Shown here in pieces: positions 33,870 to 45,680 of a DNA stretch of 64,000 nucleotides (position 1 is its first letter; the number at the start of each line of letters is the position of its first letter). Source of the DNA: Rhyzopertha dominica (Eukaryota > Arthropoda > Insecta > Coleoptera > Bostrichidae). The notes beneath the pieces were generated by a model. It saw only the letters and a program-made list of their open reading frames with translations, was not told where the DNA came from and made no database searches. The position numbers and the translations under genes were made by a program. Location: NCBI GenBank assembly GCA_025024175.1, contig QCXZ01000137.1:24242001-24306000 (forward strand), in the 5' to 3' direction.

Positions 33870-35010
33870 AGAATGGATTTCAAATGATTGAAGTTATATT
33901 AGAATAAATGAAATACTTGCTACTATGTCTATTGAGAGTCATAGAAGGAACAAGCTGAAGACCAAAACACACACGGTAAGAATGTGTTTAAGGCAGGTAA
34001 ACTAATAAAAAACACACTATACTTCGTTGTATATCGTGATTTTGCTTTTTAACTAGTTTATGCATGCTGATTGTAATAAATAATGTTAAAATTGTCAGCT
34101 TTTTTTAACTAATTCTTTTCATCAATAAGCATATATTTCATGTAATTGTAAATAAATTGAAATTGACTTTTGTTGGTACTTTATTAAATATAATTCGCAT
34201 GTCAGTTATCAATCTTGTAGGTTGAGAAGTTGCTTGTTACCGTCATCTATCATAGCATACAGGGTATTTGATGTAATAAATAACAATCAGCTACATGCTA
34301 TTAGACTAGCAAAAATCTATGATTTCCTAAAACCACCCTCGTACTCCATATGTCGTGAACGTAGTCAATTCTGTTTACATAAAAGAATGGATTTCAAGCG
34401 ATTGAAGTAGAATTAGAATAAACGAAATTGTGTTTTCACAGCATATGGAACGTTTTAAATATATAAAAAAAAAATTGGCGAGTTTTTTCATTATTTTTGC
34501 ACTAGATTGCTTAAATTATGCCACTACATGCTTTTTTTCTCTAAAATGAGCAATACTCGTACGCTTAATTTGGAAAAATACTTGATGCTGTGTATGTAGA
34601 TAATCATAAATGGAGCAAGCTGATGAAGCACGGTAAAAATGCGTTTAAGACAACTAGACTACTGAAAAATATACTGTGTCGTACTTCGTTGTATATCGTG
34701 AATTCCCCTTTTTATTAGTTTCTGCGTGTTAATTATATTAAATAATGTTAAAATTGCCTGCTTTTTAACTAATTCTGTTCGTCTAATTGCATATATTTCT
34801 TGCGATTGAAGTAATGTACTTAAATGAGTATTGTTTGGACTTTAATAAATATAACTAGCATTTATTATATGTTGAGAAGTTTCTTATTACCGTCATCTAT
34901 CATAGCATTTAGGGTAATTGATAAATAGAAAAAAAATGACGCGATTTCCTTGTTTATCTTCCTAACACTTGCTTATTTAAATTATGACGCAGCATACTTT
35001 TTGTCTAATT
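33870..35010 (+). repeat. Diverged ~650-bp repeat units (left arm)
   Basis: Words such as CTTCGTTGTATATCGTG (34024, 34685) and CCGTCATCTATCATAGCAT (34238, 34890) recur at about 650-bp spacing, with an additional AATGGATTTCAA..GATTGAAGT pair (33873, 34387). Mirrored in the right arm at about 41740-42880. Confidence 0.6.
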
Positions 35011-35338
35011 AGCAGTACATATGTCTCTAAGTAATAACAAGAAGCAAATTGGGAGAGCAGAAGCAAACAGTCGATCAGGAACGATGAAAATGTGTTTAAA
35101 AGAACTAAACTACTCGAAAATCTACTTCATGATGTGTTATGAATAGTCTCATCAACTAGCAATCGGTATTGACATTGACTAATGTTTGATTTTAATCAAT
35201 TCTCTTTCTGTATTTTTTGCTCATATAGCATATAGAGCGTTTGACATGGATAAAAATATAACGAGATTACTTTGCCATTTTCCCTTACTTATATTGTTAC
35301 CTGTTTCTCTCTATAATATGCTATACTTATACAGGTCT

Positions 35339-35790
35339 TAATGATGGTGGGAAAAATTCATATTGCTATTATATTCATGTGATAATCTACAACAAACAAA
35401 TTGATAACCCGAAACATTTGCTGAATGAGCATCCAAATTGGTTTCGAACAAGATTATGACCATAACCAGCTGAATCGGTTGGTTGAAAGGCCGTAATCGA
35501 AGACACGGCGAGCTGTAGGGGTGAAATGGTAGCAGATAATCGCTATAAGGCATTTGCTTTCTAAAGTAATGATTGTGGGAAAAATACATATTGCTATTAC
35601 ATTTATGTGATAAAAATGTTTGATAATCTACAACAAACAAATTAAAACGAGAAACGTTTGCCGAATAAGCATACCGATTGGTTTCGAACAAGATTATGAC
35701 CATAATCAGCAGAATAGGTTGGTTGAAAGCCCGTAATCGAATACACAGCGAGCTCTAGAGGTGAAATGGTAGCAGATAATCGTTATAATA
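35339..35790 (+). repeat. Tandem pair, ~229-bp unit (left arm)
   Basis: Two units beginning TAATGAT.GTGGGAAAAAT near 35340 and 35569, each ending GGTAGCAGATAATCG. Mirrored at about 40960-41413. Confidence 0.8.
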
Positions 35791-37226
35791 CTCCTGTTTA
35801 GAACATAGTACACCTCAAATTCATCCTATTACAGCTGGAAAAAGGTTGAAATGGTAAAGTTGTGAAGAAGTTAAGACCACTTGCGTTTTTGTTTGTTGAA
35901 CATGGACTTGCATTGCTTATTCATGTGGTTTCCAAATGCGTTATCTGATCAAAACAGTCTTATGGAAATTATGCTAATCATATAGATACTTAGAGGAAGT
36001 GAGTCTAACAAATTATAGGTAACGAGAAATATAAGTGATATTTGTCGAAAAGTATTCAAATCCGTTTATATATTATCATTAAACTTATATTTCCAATATC
36101 TAAAGTCTCCTAGTTAGCTCACATTCCAAGGGAGCATTAAACTTATTGTTTAGACTGACATAAAAGCCTTAAATGTAGTATGTTGTTTGAAAACATAATT
36201 TTCTGCTATTGCTATTCAAGAACTTTAATTTGGTGAATTAACCTCCGATTAGGCAAAAGAATAACTGTAATATATATTTCATAAGTATTATTCACACTTT
36301 AACGTCGAATGAAATATGAAATTAATATTTTATTTTCTTGAAACTACCGAACTGGCCAATATCGTGCCCGTTTAGTTTGTCATTCATTTCTACATAGTGG
36401 TAGCGGAAGCTACGGGGAAGCTAAAGTAGGTACGCACTGATATTTAAATATGCATACACACGAGCTTTACACAGGAGAAACATAAGACAACAAGTAGTTT
36501 TTTTGTTCTTTAGATAACTTTTCATGCATTTTCTCCCTAAAAACTTGCACATTTATGCATTATTTTGTAAACCCAATGTATCCGTCACTGAACCCCATTG
36601 TAATAGTTAAAGCTAAAAAACGCTGTCAGTTACCTATTGTATGTCCAGCAGCATTTAATACTATTAAGGTTCTAATAACTACAATAATATATCGCAGATA
36701 TACTTTGATTTTTTAGTGCAGATATTAATGGCGATGCCTTCTTCTTCAAAATTATATCAAATTATCACGTCTTTTTACCATATTAATGGAGATCACTTTA
36801 AAAATGTCTACATATTTATTACAGAAATGAACTTCTGCCAAAAAAGGCCACCATTAGCTATTTCAAAATCGATGAGCATGTATTACATGATCGAATGATG
36901 TTTTGTTTTTTTAAAAGCCTCCAAATTTATGAAACAGTAAATACATAAATCGACAAACTAGTGTCAAATAAGAAAAGGGATCAAGTACACCCTATATAAA
37001 ATACTAAGAATTTGAACAAAAGACGTAATTTTGCGAAAAAAAATCATTGAAAATTGACAGGTAATTTTGTAAATTTATAGAAAATCGCATATTGTATGTG
37101 AAATGCGTAAATCGACAAAATTAAAGCAATAAAAGAGTGTAAATATGAGTAAAACTTGTTATTATGGTTAGTATATCCTACAGTTATTCAATTTCAGGAT
37201 AACGTGCTTTATAAATATAAAATGTT

Positions 37227-37326
37227 NNNNNNNNNNNNNNNNNNNNNNNNNNNNNNNNNNNNNNNNNNNNNNNNNNNNNNNNNNNNNNNNNNNNNNNNNN
37301 NNNNNNNNNNNNNNNNNNNNNNNNNN
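37227..37326. other. Assembly gap (100 N)
   Basis: A run of exactly 100 N at the inner end of the left arm, a conventional placeholder for unknown length. The missing DNA could hold the element's coding core. Confidence 0.95.
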
Positions 37327-39532
37327 CGTATAAAAAAAACGGTTTCGTATCAAAATTTTCGATTGTACAGCTCCAGTTCTGTGCATGAGGGGGTGTGGGT
37401 TAAGATGTGGATAGGTATCAGAATAATGGCTACTACAAAAAAATTCTTCCAAATATTTCACTTTCTATGTGTATTAAATCGGTCTATGTGTTGCTGTCAT
37501 GCTTTATAGAAAGAAAAACATCAAATCTCAAAGCATTGTTCTAAAATAATTTAACATCGTTTTAATGACGTAATAGAATATCTGTAATAAAATAATTTAC
37601 CTATCAAGGGAAGTGTGAGATATCTCAATATATTTGACTAGTTGGCTATAAACGATCGTGATCATGTTCATACTTGTTAGGTAAAGTAGGTAGGTAAAGC
37701 ATTGACAGTCATAAGAAGCCTACATAACGTATTCTTCACGTATTCGCCATGCCTCGTGGAATTTAAACTCCAATATCGGAGGGTTGTGGTTCTCTTTCTA
37801 TAAAATTACTCCAATCTCATAACAATTATGAATATTTTTCATATTAAGTCTAAATTTTCGATGAGCTATTCCTTTTTAACCTGCTTAACGCGTAGTAAAG
37901 TATTATTATTTTGGTGTAGTTGTTGGAGGAACACGTAATTTGTTGAATATAAACTACACTTCTTTGTGGTAAGTTACCTATTTTTAAAATTTGCAATGGC
38001 AGAATAATAATATATAATAATATATAATATAATAAATTTGTGCTTTTATAATTTCCTAAGAATTAATGCCAAAAAAAAGATTATATGTAGATAATTACAA
38101 GTGCTCAATAGCATGCACATTGGTATACCATTGATAAGTACAAATTCTAAAATGAAAGAGTAAATTAGCATGAATAATGACATATATCAATATTTTTTTT
38201 TGCAACGGGTTTGCTTCACAGGGTATTATACTAAGTTATGATTGCAAATACTACCTACAAGGTTAACAATAGCGTATAAATTGGTGTACTTATGTTAAGA
38301 TGTCTTACATGATTTCAGGATGGCGTATGCTATTACAAGCAAAACTATTTTGTTACAAGATTATCCTGTAGGGAACGCTTAGATAACAAATTTCCACGTC
38401 GTGGATATAAGTTAAAATGGGACAAACCTAAAAACAGGGGTGAGTTGTGATATTAATCTTGGCAGTGTCTCAAGTTCCTCTTTAAAATAAATGGTTTAAG
38501 TTATTTTAAGATTCGCTTAAAGAAAAAGTATTGTCATAATATGATGCAGTTGAGTTCTTTAGCAACTATTCCATATTATCCAATAAAAAGTCTGGTAAGT
38601 GCTGAACGCAGTGTTTATTAACCCTAAACAAACTACATGGTTATTAAGATTTAGAGTTTTCGGATAATTAACTACCTAATTCATGATTGTTCTTATCTTT
38701 CAGGTGCGTCGTACACTTCATAATATGCACAATATCCATCAGCAAGATTGGCTTTAAAATGTTACACACTGAATAAATAAATATTTAACCTAAAATTAAT
38801 TAAGATTAATACATTCCTACTGAGGGAACCAATGATATCTGACATTATAACCAATCAGAGGCAGTACTGAAGTTTCCTAAGTGAATGAAATGCACCTGTA
38901 CCTGCAGTTAAAGGTTAATAAAGTGTATGTCGCTATGTCAATCTAGGTCTCAGGTGGGAATTCTTATTGCCTTAATTTGGAAAAAAAAAAAAATGTCAAT
39001 AACGCTTCTAGGTCACTGAAAAAGTATACCGTTGCGTAGCAAGAACATAAAGGTTCAGATCGAGTTTGCCCACATTTTTAAATGAATTGTTTCACATTTA
39101 CACCTAATGTAAGTAGTCATGCAGGTACTGATCTTTCCGGAATATATTAAAGCTAACCTTTTTAGCTCGAGACAAGTTGTTTTTGTCTAAGATCTGCTGT
39201 TATGGGTTAAGAGTAATAACAAATCGCCTCTTTCATGTCCATGTAATTAGAATGGCAACGCTATTGTGTACTTATCTTGACAATAAACTTCGTCAAAAGA
39301 ACATTTCACTTATTTATGCTTCTGAATTTTCGTTAATCTTGATTTATTTAAAATCATTACATTATAACAAGACAGCCTTCTCGGGTGCATTAAGGGCAAT
39401 GTGTAGTATACGGCGGTAACAAGGAGAAGTAATTTATGTTTGATTTTGGCTAATGTGAGATGGGTTCCTCTGCGATATACTGTACGGTAGGTTGTGAAGG
39501 GGAAAATTTCCTTAGGCATGCTTTCCATAGTA
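37327..39532. other. Centre of the 12 kb element
   Basis: AT-rich, with an AT-repeat near 38004-38036 (TAATAATATATAATAATAT). No open frame above about 80 codons and no recognised domain. Confidence 0.6.
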
Positions 39533-40959
39533 AACATTTTTATATTTATAAAGCACGTTATCCTGAAATTGAATAACTGTAGGATATACTAACCATAATA
39601 ACAAGTTTTACTCATATTTACACTCTTTTTATTGCTTTAATTTTGTCGATTTACGCATTTCACATACAATATGCGATTTTCTATAAATTTACAAAATTAC
39701 CTGTCAATTTTCAATGATTTTTTTCGCAAAATTACGTCTTTTGTTCAAATTCTTAGTATTTTATATAGGTGTACTTGATCCCTTTTCTTATTTGACACTA
39801 GTTTGTCGATTTATGTATTTACTGTTTCATAAATTTGGAGGCTTTTAAAAAACAAAACATCATTCGATCATGTAATACATGCTCATCGATTTTGAAATAG
39901 CTAATGGTGCCTTTTTTTGGCAGAAGTTCATTTCTGTAATAAATATGTAGACATTTTTAAAGTGATCTCCATTAATTGGTAAAAAGACGTGATAATTTGA
40001 TATAATTTGAAGAAGAAGGCATCGCATTAATATCTGCACTAAAAATCAAAGTATTATCTGCGATATATTATTGTAGTTATTAGAACCTTAATAGTATTAA
40101 TGCTGCTGGACATACAATAGGTAACTGACAGCGTTTTTTAGCTTTAACTATTACAATGGGGTTCAGTGACGGATACATTGGGTTTACAAATAATGCATAA
40201 ATGTGCAAGTTTTAGGGAGAAAATGCATGAAAAGTTATCTAAAGAACAAAAAAACTACTTGTTGTCTTATGTTTCTCCTGTGTAAAGCTCGTGTGTATGC
40301 ATATTTAAATATCAGTGCGTACCTACTTTAGCTTCCCCGTAGCTTCCGCTACCACTATGTAGAAATGAATGACAAACTAAACGGGCACGATATTGGCCAG
40401 TTCGGTAGTTTCAAGAAAATAAAATATTAATTTCATATTTCATTCGACGTTAAAGTGTGAATAATACTTATGAAATATATATTACAGTTATTCTTTTGCC
40501 TAATCGGAGGTTAATTCACCAAATTAAAGTTCTTGAATAGCAATAGCAGAAAATTATGTTTTCAAACAACATACTACATTTAAGGCTTTTATGTCAGTCT
40601 AAACAATAAGTTTAATGCTCCCTTGGAATGTGAGCTAACTAGGAGACTTTAGATATTGGAAATATAAGTTTAATGATAATATATAAACGGATTTGAATAC
40701 TTTTCGACAAATATCACTTATATTTCTCGTTACCTATAATTTGTTAGACTCACTTCCTCTAAGTATCTATATGATTAGCATAATTTCCATAAGACTGTTT
40801 TGATCAGATAACGCATTTGGAAACCACATGAATAAGCAATGCAAGTCCATGTTCAACAAACAAAAACGCAAGTGGTCTTAACTTCTTCACAACTTTACCA
40901 TTTCAACCTTTTTCCAGCTGTAATAGGATGAATTTGAGGTGTACTATGTTCTAAACAGG

Positions 40960-41413
40960 AGTATTATAACGATTATCTGCTACCATTTCACCTCTAGAGC
41001 TCGCTGTGTATTCGATTACGGGCTTTCAACCAACCTATTCTGCTGATTATGGTCATAATCTTGTTCGAAACCAATCGGTATGCTTATTCGGCAAACGTTT
41101 CTCGTTTTAATTTGTTTGTTGTAGATTATCAAACATTTTTATCACATAAATGTAATAGCAATATGTATTTTTCCCACAATCATTACTTTAGAAAGCAAAT
41201 GCCTTATAGCGATTATCTGCTACCATTTCACCCCTACAGCTCGCCGTGTCTTCGATTACGGCCTTTCAACCAACCGATTCAGCTGGTTATGGTCATAATC
41301 TTGTTCGAAACCAATTTGGATGCTCATTCAGCAAATGTTTCGGGTTATCAATTTGTTTGTTGTAGATTATCACATGAATATAATAGCAATATGAATTTTT
41401 CCCACCATCATTA
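40960..41413 (-). repeat. Tandem pair, ~229-bp unit (right arm)
   Basis: Reverse complement of 35339-35790. Confidence 0.8.
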
Positions 41414-42968
41414 AGACCTGTATAAGTATAGCATATTATAGAGAGAAACAGGTAACAATATAAGTAAGGGAAAATGGCAAAGTAATCTCGTTATATTTTT
41501 ATCCATGTCAAACGCTCTATATGCTATATGAGCAAAAAATACAGAAAGAGAATTGATTAAAATCAAACATTAGTCAATGTCAATACCGATTGCTAGTTGA
41601 TGAGACTATTCATAACACATCATGAAGTAGATTTTCGAGTAGTTTAGTTCTTTTAAACACATTTTCATCGTTCCTGATCGACTGTTTGCTTCTGCTCTCC
41701 CAATTTGCTTCTTGTTATTACTTAGAGACATATGTACTGCTAATTAGACAAAAAGTATGCTGCGTCATAATTTAAATAAGCAAGTGTTAGGAAGATAAAC
41801 AAGGAAATCGCGTCATTTTTTTTCTATTTATCAATTACCCTAAATGCTATGATAGATGACGGTAATAAGAAACTTCTCAACATATAATAAATGCTAGTTA
41901 TATTTATTAAAGTCCAAACAATACTCATTTAAGTACATTACTTCAATCGCAAGAAATATATGCAATTAGACGAACAGAATTAGTTAAAAGCAGGCAATTT
42001 TAACATTATTTAATATAATTAACACGCAGAAACTAATAAAAAGGGGAATTCACGATATACAACGAAGTACGACACAGTATATTTTTCAGTAGTCTAGTTG
42101 TCTTAAACGCATTTTTACCGTGCTTCATCAGCTTGCTCCATTTATGATTATCTACATACACAGCATCAAGTATTTTTCCAAATTAAGCGTACGAGTATTG
42201 CTCATTTTAGAGAAAAAAGCATGTAGTGGCATAATTTAAGCAATCTAGTGCAAAAATAATGAAAAAACTCGCCAATTTTTTTTTTATATATTTAAAACGT
42301 TCCATATGCTGTGAAAACACAATTTCGTTTATTCTAATTCTACTTCAATCGCTTGAAATCCATTCTTTTATGTAAACAGAATTGACTACGTTCACGACAT
42401 ATGGAGTACGAGGGTGGTTTTAGGAAATCATAGATTTTTGCTAGTCTAATAGCATGTAGCTGATTGTTATTTATTACATCAAATACCCTGTATGCTATGA
42501 TAGATGACGGTAACAAGCAACTTCTCAACCTACAAGATTGATAACTGACATGCGAATTATATTTAATAAAGTACCAACAAAAGTCAATTTCAATTTATTT
42601 ACAATTACATGAAATATATGCTTATTGATGAAAAGAATTAGTTAAAAAAAGCTGACAATTTTAACATTATTTATTACAATCAGCATGCATAAACTAGTTA
42701 AAAAGCAAAATCACGATATACAACGAAGTATAGTGTGTTTTTTATTAGTTTACCTGCCTTAAACACATTCTTACCGTGTGTGTTTTGGTCTTCAGCTTGT
42801 TCCTTCTATGACTCTCAATAGACATAGTAGCAAGTATTTCATTTATTCTAATATAACTTCAATCATTTGAAATCCATTCTTTTATATAAACAGAGTTGAC
42901 TAACAGTCGTAGATTTATGCTAGTTTAGTAATTTTAAACTTATATTCACCGTTTTGCTCAGCTATCTG

Positions 42969-43564
42969 AACCTGCTGTGGTTTAGCCTAGGTTGTGAAAT
43001 GACAGTTATTTAGCTCAATTAAGTCGTGCTGTAACCGTTATTTGACGTTTTTGCCACAAAATCACGTTTCAAATCTAGGAATACTCTTAGTATTAATTTG
43101 TTTATTCTCATTCCAGATAACTGATAATCATTGCATGCTGGTGGCTTTAATTTCTTATCTAGTGCATTTTTAAAGAAATCGTAAACCTGCTGTGGATTAG
43201 CCTAGGTTGTGGAATGACAATTATTTAGCTCAAATAAGCCGTGCTGTAAACGTTATTTGATGTTTTTGCCACAAAATCACGGTTCATATCTATGAATACT
43301 CTTAATATTAATTTGTTTATTCTTATTCCAGATAACTGATAATCATTGCATGCTGGTGGCTTTACATTCTTATTTAGTGCATTTATTTAAGAAATCGCAA
43401 ACCTGCTGTGGACTAGCCTAGGTTGTGAAATGACAGTTATTTAGCTCAATTAAGGCACGCTGTAACCGTTATTTGACGTTATTGCCACAAAATCACGGTT
43501 CAAATCTATGAATACTCTTAATATTAATTTGTTTATTCTTATTCCAGATAACTGATAATCATTG
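42969..43564 (-). repeat. Tandem array, ~215-bp unit (right arm)
   Basis: Reverse complement of 33186-33781 with the same unit boundaries. Confidence 0.85.
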
Positions 43565-43794
43565 AAACCCTCCAGCAGGCCACAACGAAAATCCATTGTA
43601 TGAAATANGACAAAAAATAGTATAAAACCATAGAAAAACATGGGCATAGGTAATTATTAACCATTTACNGTCAAAATGTGCTCCCTAAGCGGACTTAGCG
43701 GTAAGTTTTACCTAATATCCCATCTCAGTTTAAAAATGATAAATTGATGAGTGGCCCTACTCTTAAATAGACAATAATAACGGCCGTTAGGTAA

Positions 43795-43875
43795 GTTTGC
43801 GTTTGGCGCAGCGGTAAGGTGTTGGACTGCCATACCGGAGGTAGCGGGTTCAAATCCAGCATTCGGCATAGTAAA
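43795..43875 (+). repeat. tRNA-derived (SINE-like) head in right arm
   Basis: Mirror copy: A box near 43804-43818, B box GGGTTCAAATCC at 43846-43857. The two heads face away from the centre, pointing toward the element's ends. Confidence 0.55.
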
Positions 43876-44361
43876 AAAAATCCCACCTACCCCTGTCCTG
43901 GGGGTTGCCTATATATAGAGCATGGACCGCGGTACCAACCCCCACCATATCATAACAATGGTTAGGAGTACATTGGTCATATCGCCATGCATATTATATA
44001 CAAAAGCAATATGTGGTAATAGCAAATAAATATTTCATATCAATTACACATCAGCAACCCACCTTCGCTGATATTGCCCCCCATCTCATTAGGGCGTAAA
44101 AGCCTCAGTCAGAAACATGCTGGTATAAAATACAAATGTCAGTCACAGTTCACATCCCATTCCATCACACCAAATTCAAAAAAGTCGAATAAAAATAATT
44201 GACACTTAATAAATTCGCTAATTACCGTATGAACGTCATATTTCTCATCCCGTCACATTCAGCAAAAATAATCGAAAATTAAAAAAATTTTTGATCGCGA
44301 ATTACGCTCGATTGGGCTAATATGCAAATGAGTGACCCAGAAGTCTCACCATCCCCCTACT

Positions 44362-44367
44362 TGTTCT
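44362..44367 (+). repeat. Target-site duplication TGTTCT (right)
   Basis: Abuts the CCCCCTACT tip of the right arm; the pair implies insertion of the whole 12 kb as one unit. Confidence 0.85.
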
Positions 44368-44469
44368 TTTAGGTAGCATTATATTTACAATCAATTGGTA
44401 TTAAAACAAATTAANAGGTTTTNACTTATAAAACACATCTCCATAATTGAACTCGATGGAATTTTCGCA

Positions 44470-44503
44470 GACGTTTCGCCACACGTAACTGGTGCATCTT
44501 CAG
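44470..44503 (-). ncRNA. Hammerhead-like motif at PLE 3' end
   Basis: CTGAAGA (44503-44497) then TGCAC, a loop, GTGTGGC and GAAACGTC (44477-44470). Both core blocks match the consensus; stem II is imperfect by eye. Very similar in layout to 2494-2460. Confidence 0.45.
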
Positions 44504-44549
44504 TGCTGTTAAGCTGCTAACTGGATAGTCCGATGACAAGAACGGGTCT

Positions 44550-44927
44550 TTATCCCTTGTTTGATGGGTTGAAAGATTTGTTCCGACTGGATGCTTTTCG
44601 ACGCGTTTCGTCCTGTTTGTTGCCTAACGCTGGTTTCAATGTGCAACTGTTGTGATACCCCTCGCCTCTGTTGAGGTTATTCAGATGTAATATTGCCAGG
44701 GCTTCTCTCGGGACCAAGTTGTCGAAACCATTAACTTTTGTCAGAACGGTGGTATCACCAAAACTAACGGTGTGTTCTTCCGTTAGGGCGTGATCTGCCA
44801 ATGCCATCCTCTCAGGTTGTTTCAGACGCAGACATCTCTCGTGTTCTGTTTTTCGTATGTTGATGGAACGCTTGGTAATACCTACGTATACCTCGGGGCA
44901 ATCTCCACAATAGAATCCTATAAACAC
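44550..44927 (-). pseudogene. PLE GIY-YIG endonuclease (frame-shifted at its start)
   Basis: About 120 codons: C-G-D-C-P-E-V-Y-V-G-I-T-K-R-S, then a histidine helix T-E-H-E-R-C-L-R-L and a late glutamate, P-R-E-A-L-A-I-L. The G-V-Y strand just upstream lies in another frame, so one frameshift near 44900 separates it from the rest. Confidence 0.82.
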
Positions 44928-45680
44928 CTGTGTTTACAAAGGGTGCAGTTTGGAACTACGTAGTACTTGGCTGACTTTGGTTGGTGGCATCAACGACCTG
45001 TTGTAGGCCTTGTTAGCAGGAGACAAGGAAGCGTGCGATTCTCTTCCACCTCCATGACGAACCTGATGCTGTCGTGGAAACTGGTTAGGTGTTCTCAGAA
45101 GACAGCAACGATTTTATATCCATGTGGCCAAACGATGAACGTATCATCGACGTAACGTAGCCAGCACTTCGGTTTATACGGTTCAGTGTGTAGACGATCT
45201 TCTTCGAAGTATTCCATGAAGAAGTCAGCGACAATCGGACTGATTGCTGCCCATAGCGACGCCATTCTTTTGTTTCTAGTAGGTCCCATTCAATAAGAAG
45301 TATATGGAAATTAGACACAGGTTGAACAAGGTGATCGTGAGGTCGTCGAACTATTCTTTCAGTAGTGCTACGGTGGATTTCACAGGAACTTTGGTGAATA
45401 GAGATTTCACGTCGAAACTAACCAGGATGTCTTCCGGATCCAGTTGCATGCCATTGATGATCTCGACAAAATATTGAGAGTTCCTGATGTGGTGATTTAC
45501 CTACTAGAGGTTTCAGAAGTCTTGTAAGGTGTTTGGCGATGAGTTGTAAGGGATCTCCCTTCTTGTGAATTTTAGGTAGACCGTAGTGTCTAGGTGAACG
45601 GCTGCAGGTGGGAATCAGGTTCTTGACGGTGTTGATGTTCCATTCTCTTGCTTTCAGTAATTCTGTAACCTGTAACGAGC

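Larger units (their letters stand above)
32389..37226 (+). repeat. Left arm of the 12 kb inverted repeat
   Basis: 4838 bp, read outward to inward. It contains the tRNA-derived head (32880-32950, inverted), the 215-bp tandem array, a ~650-bp diverged repeat and the 229-bp tandem pair. It enters the N gap still matching the right arm, so the true arm may be longer. Open frames in it lie in repeated units and are not gene-like. Confidence 0.9.
32389..44361. mobile_element. 12 kb element with 4.8 kb terminal inverted repeats and 6-bp TSD
   Basis: Arms 32389-37226 and 39533-44361 are reverse complements with only scattered single-base and small indel differences. The outer tips read AGTAGGGGGATGG on the left and CCATCCCCCTACT on the right, and both are directly flanked by TGTTCT (32383-32388 and 44362-44367). 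The centre (37227-39532) includes a 100-N gap. No transposase, integrase, polymerase or capsid gene can be read in arms or centre. Six-bp duplications and AGT/ACT tips recall Polinton/Maverick elements (from memory); long inverted repeats built of tandem units also recall Foldback elements. The family is therefore open. Confidence 0.88.
39533..44361 (-). repeat. Right arm of the 12 kb inverted repeat
   Basis: 4829 bp, reverse complement of the left arm. Observed differences include TAGTCC/TAATCC near 43414, an indel in the A-run near 39910 and one near 39980, showing the two arms were sequenced separately. Unresolved bases at 43608 and 43670. Confidence 0.9.
44410..45680 (-). mobile_element. 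Penelope-like retroelement, decayed, next to the 12 kb element
   Basis: Minus strand reads in order: L-P-K-I-H-K-K-G-D-P (45590-45560), V-S-F-D-V-K-S-L-F-T (45425-45380), V-A-D-F-F-M-E and catalytic L-R-Y-V-D-D-T-F-I-V-W (45250-45125), a post-RT helix (H-D-S-I-R-F-V-M-E-V), then a GIY-YIG domain (44927-44560, E-V-Y-V-G-I-T). Frameshifts and internal losses break it, and the 5' part is missing. It begins about 40 bp from the 12 kb element. It differs clearly from the PLEs at 14 and 25 kb, so it is a separate family. Confidence 0.88.

Noticed and set aside
34222..34410. 62-codon ORF in the arm, and its mirror at 42340-42528
   Set aside because: Lies in repeated non-coding units; related units elsewhere in the arm have it broken.
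35338..35703. 121-codon ORF (and its mirror at 41049-41414)
   Set aside because: It spans two tandem units and the peptide simply repeats itself; a by-product of the 229-bp repeat.
37156..37509. ORFs on both strands across the N gap
   Set aside because: Continuous only because N is translated as X.
43795..43875. Functional tRNA gene
   Set aside because: A and B boxes are present at the right spacing, but the bases either side do not pair as a 7-bp acceptor stem and the T stem has a mismatch.
32389..44361. Assembly artefact (same sequence placed twice in opposite orientation)
   Set aside because: The arms differ at several single bases and indels and both outer tips abut the same 6-bp direct repeat, which an artefact would not create. 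Long reads should still confirm it.
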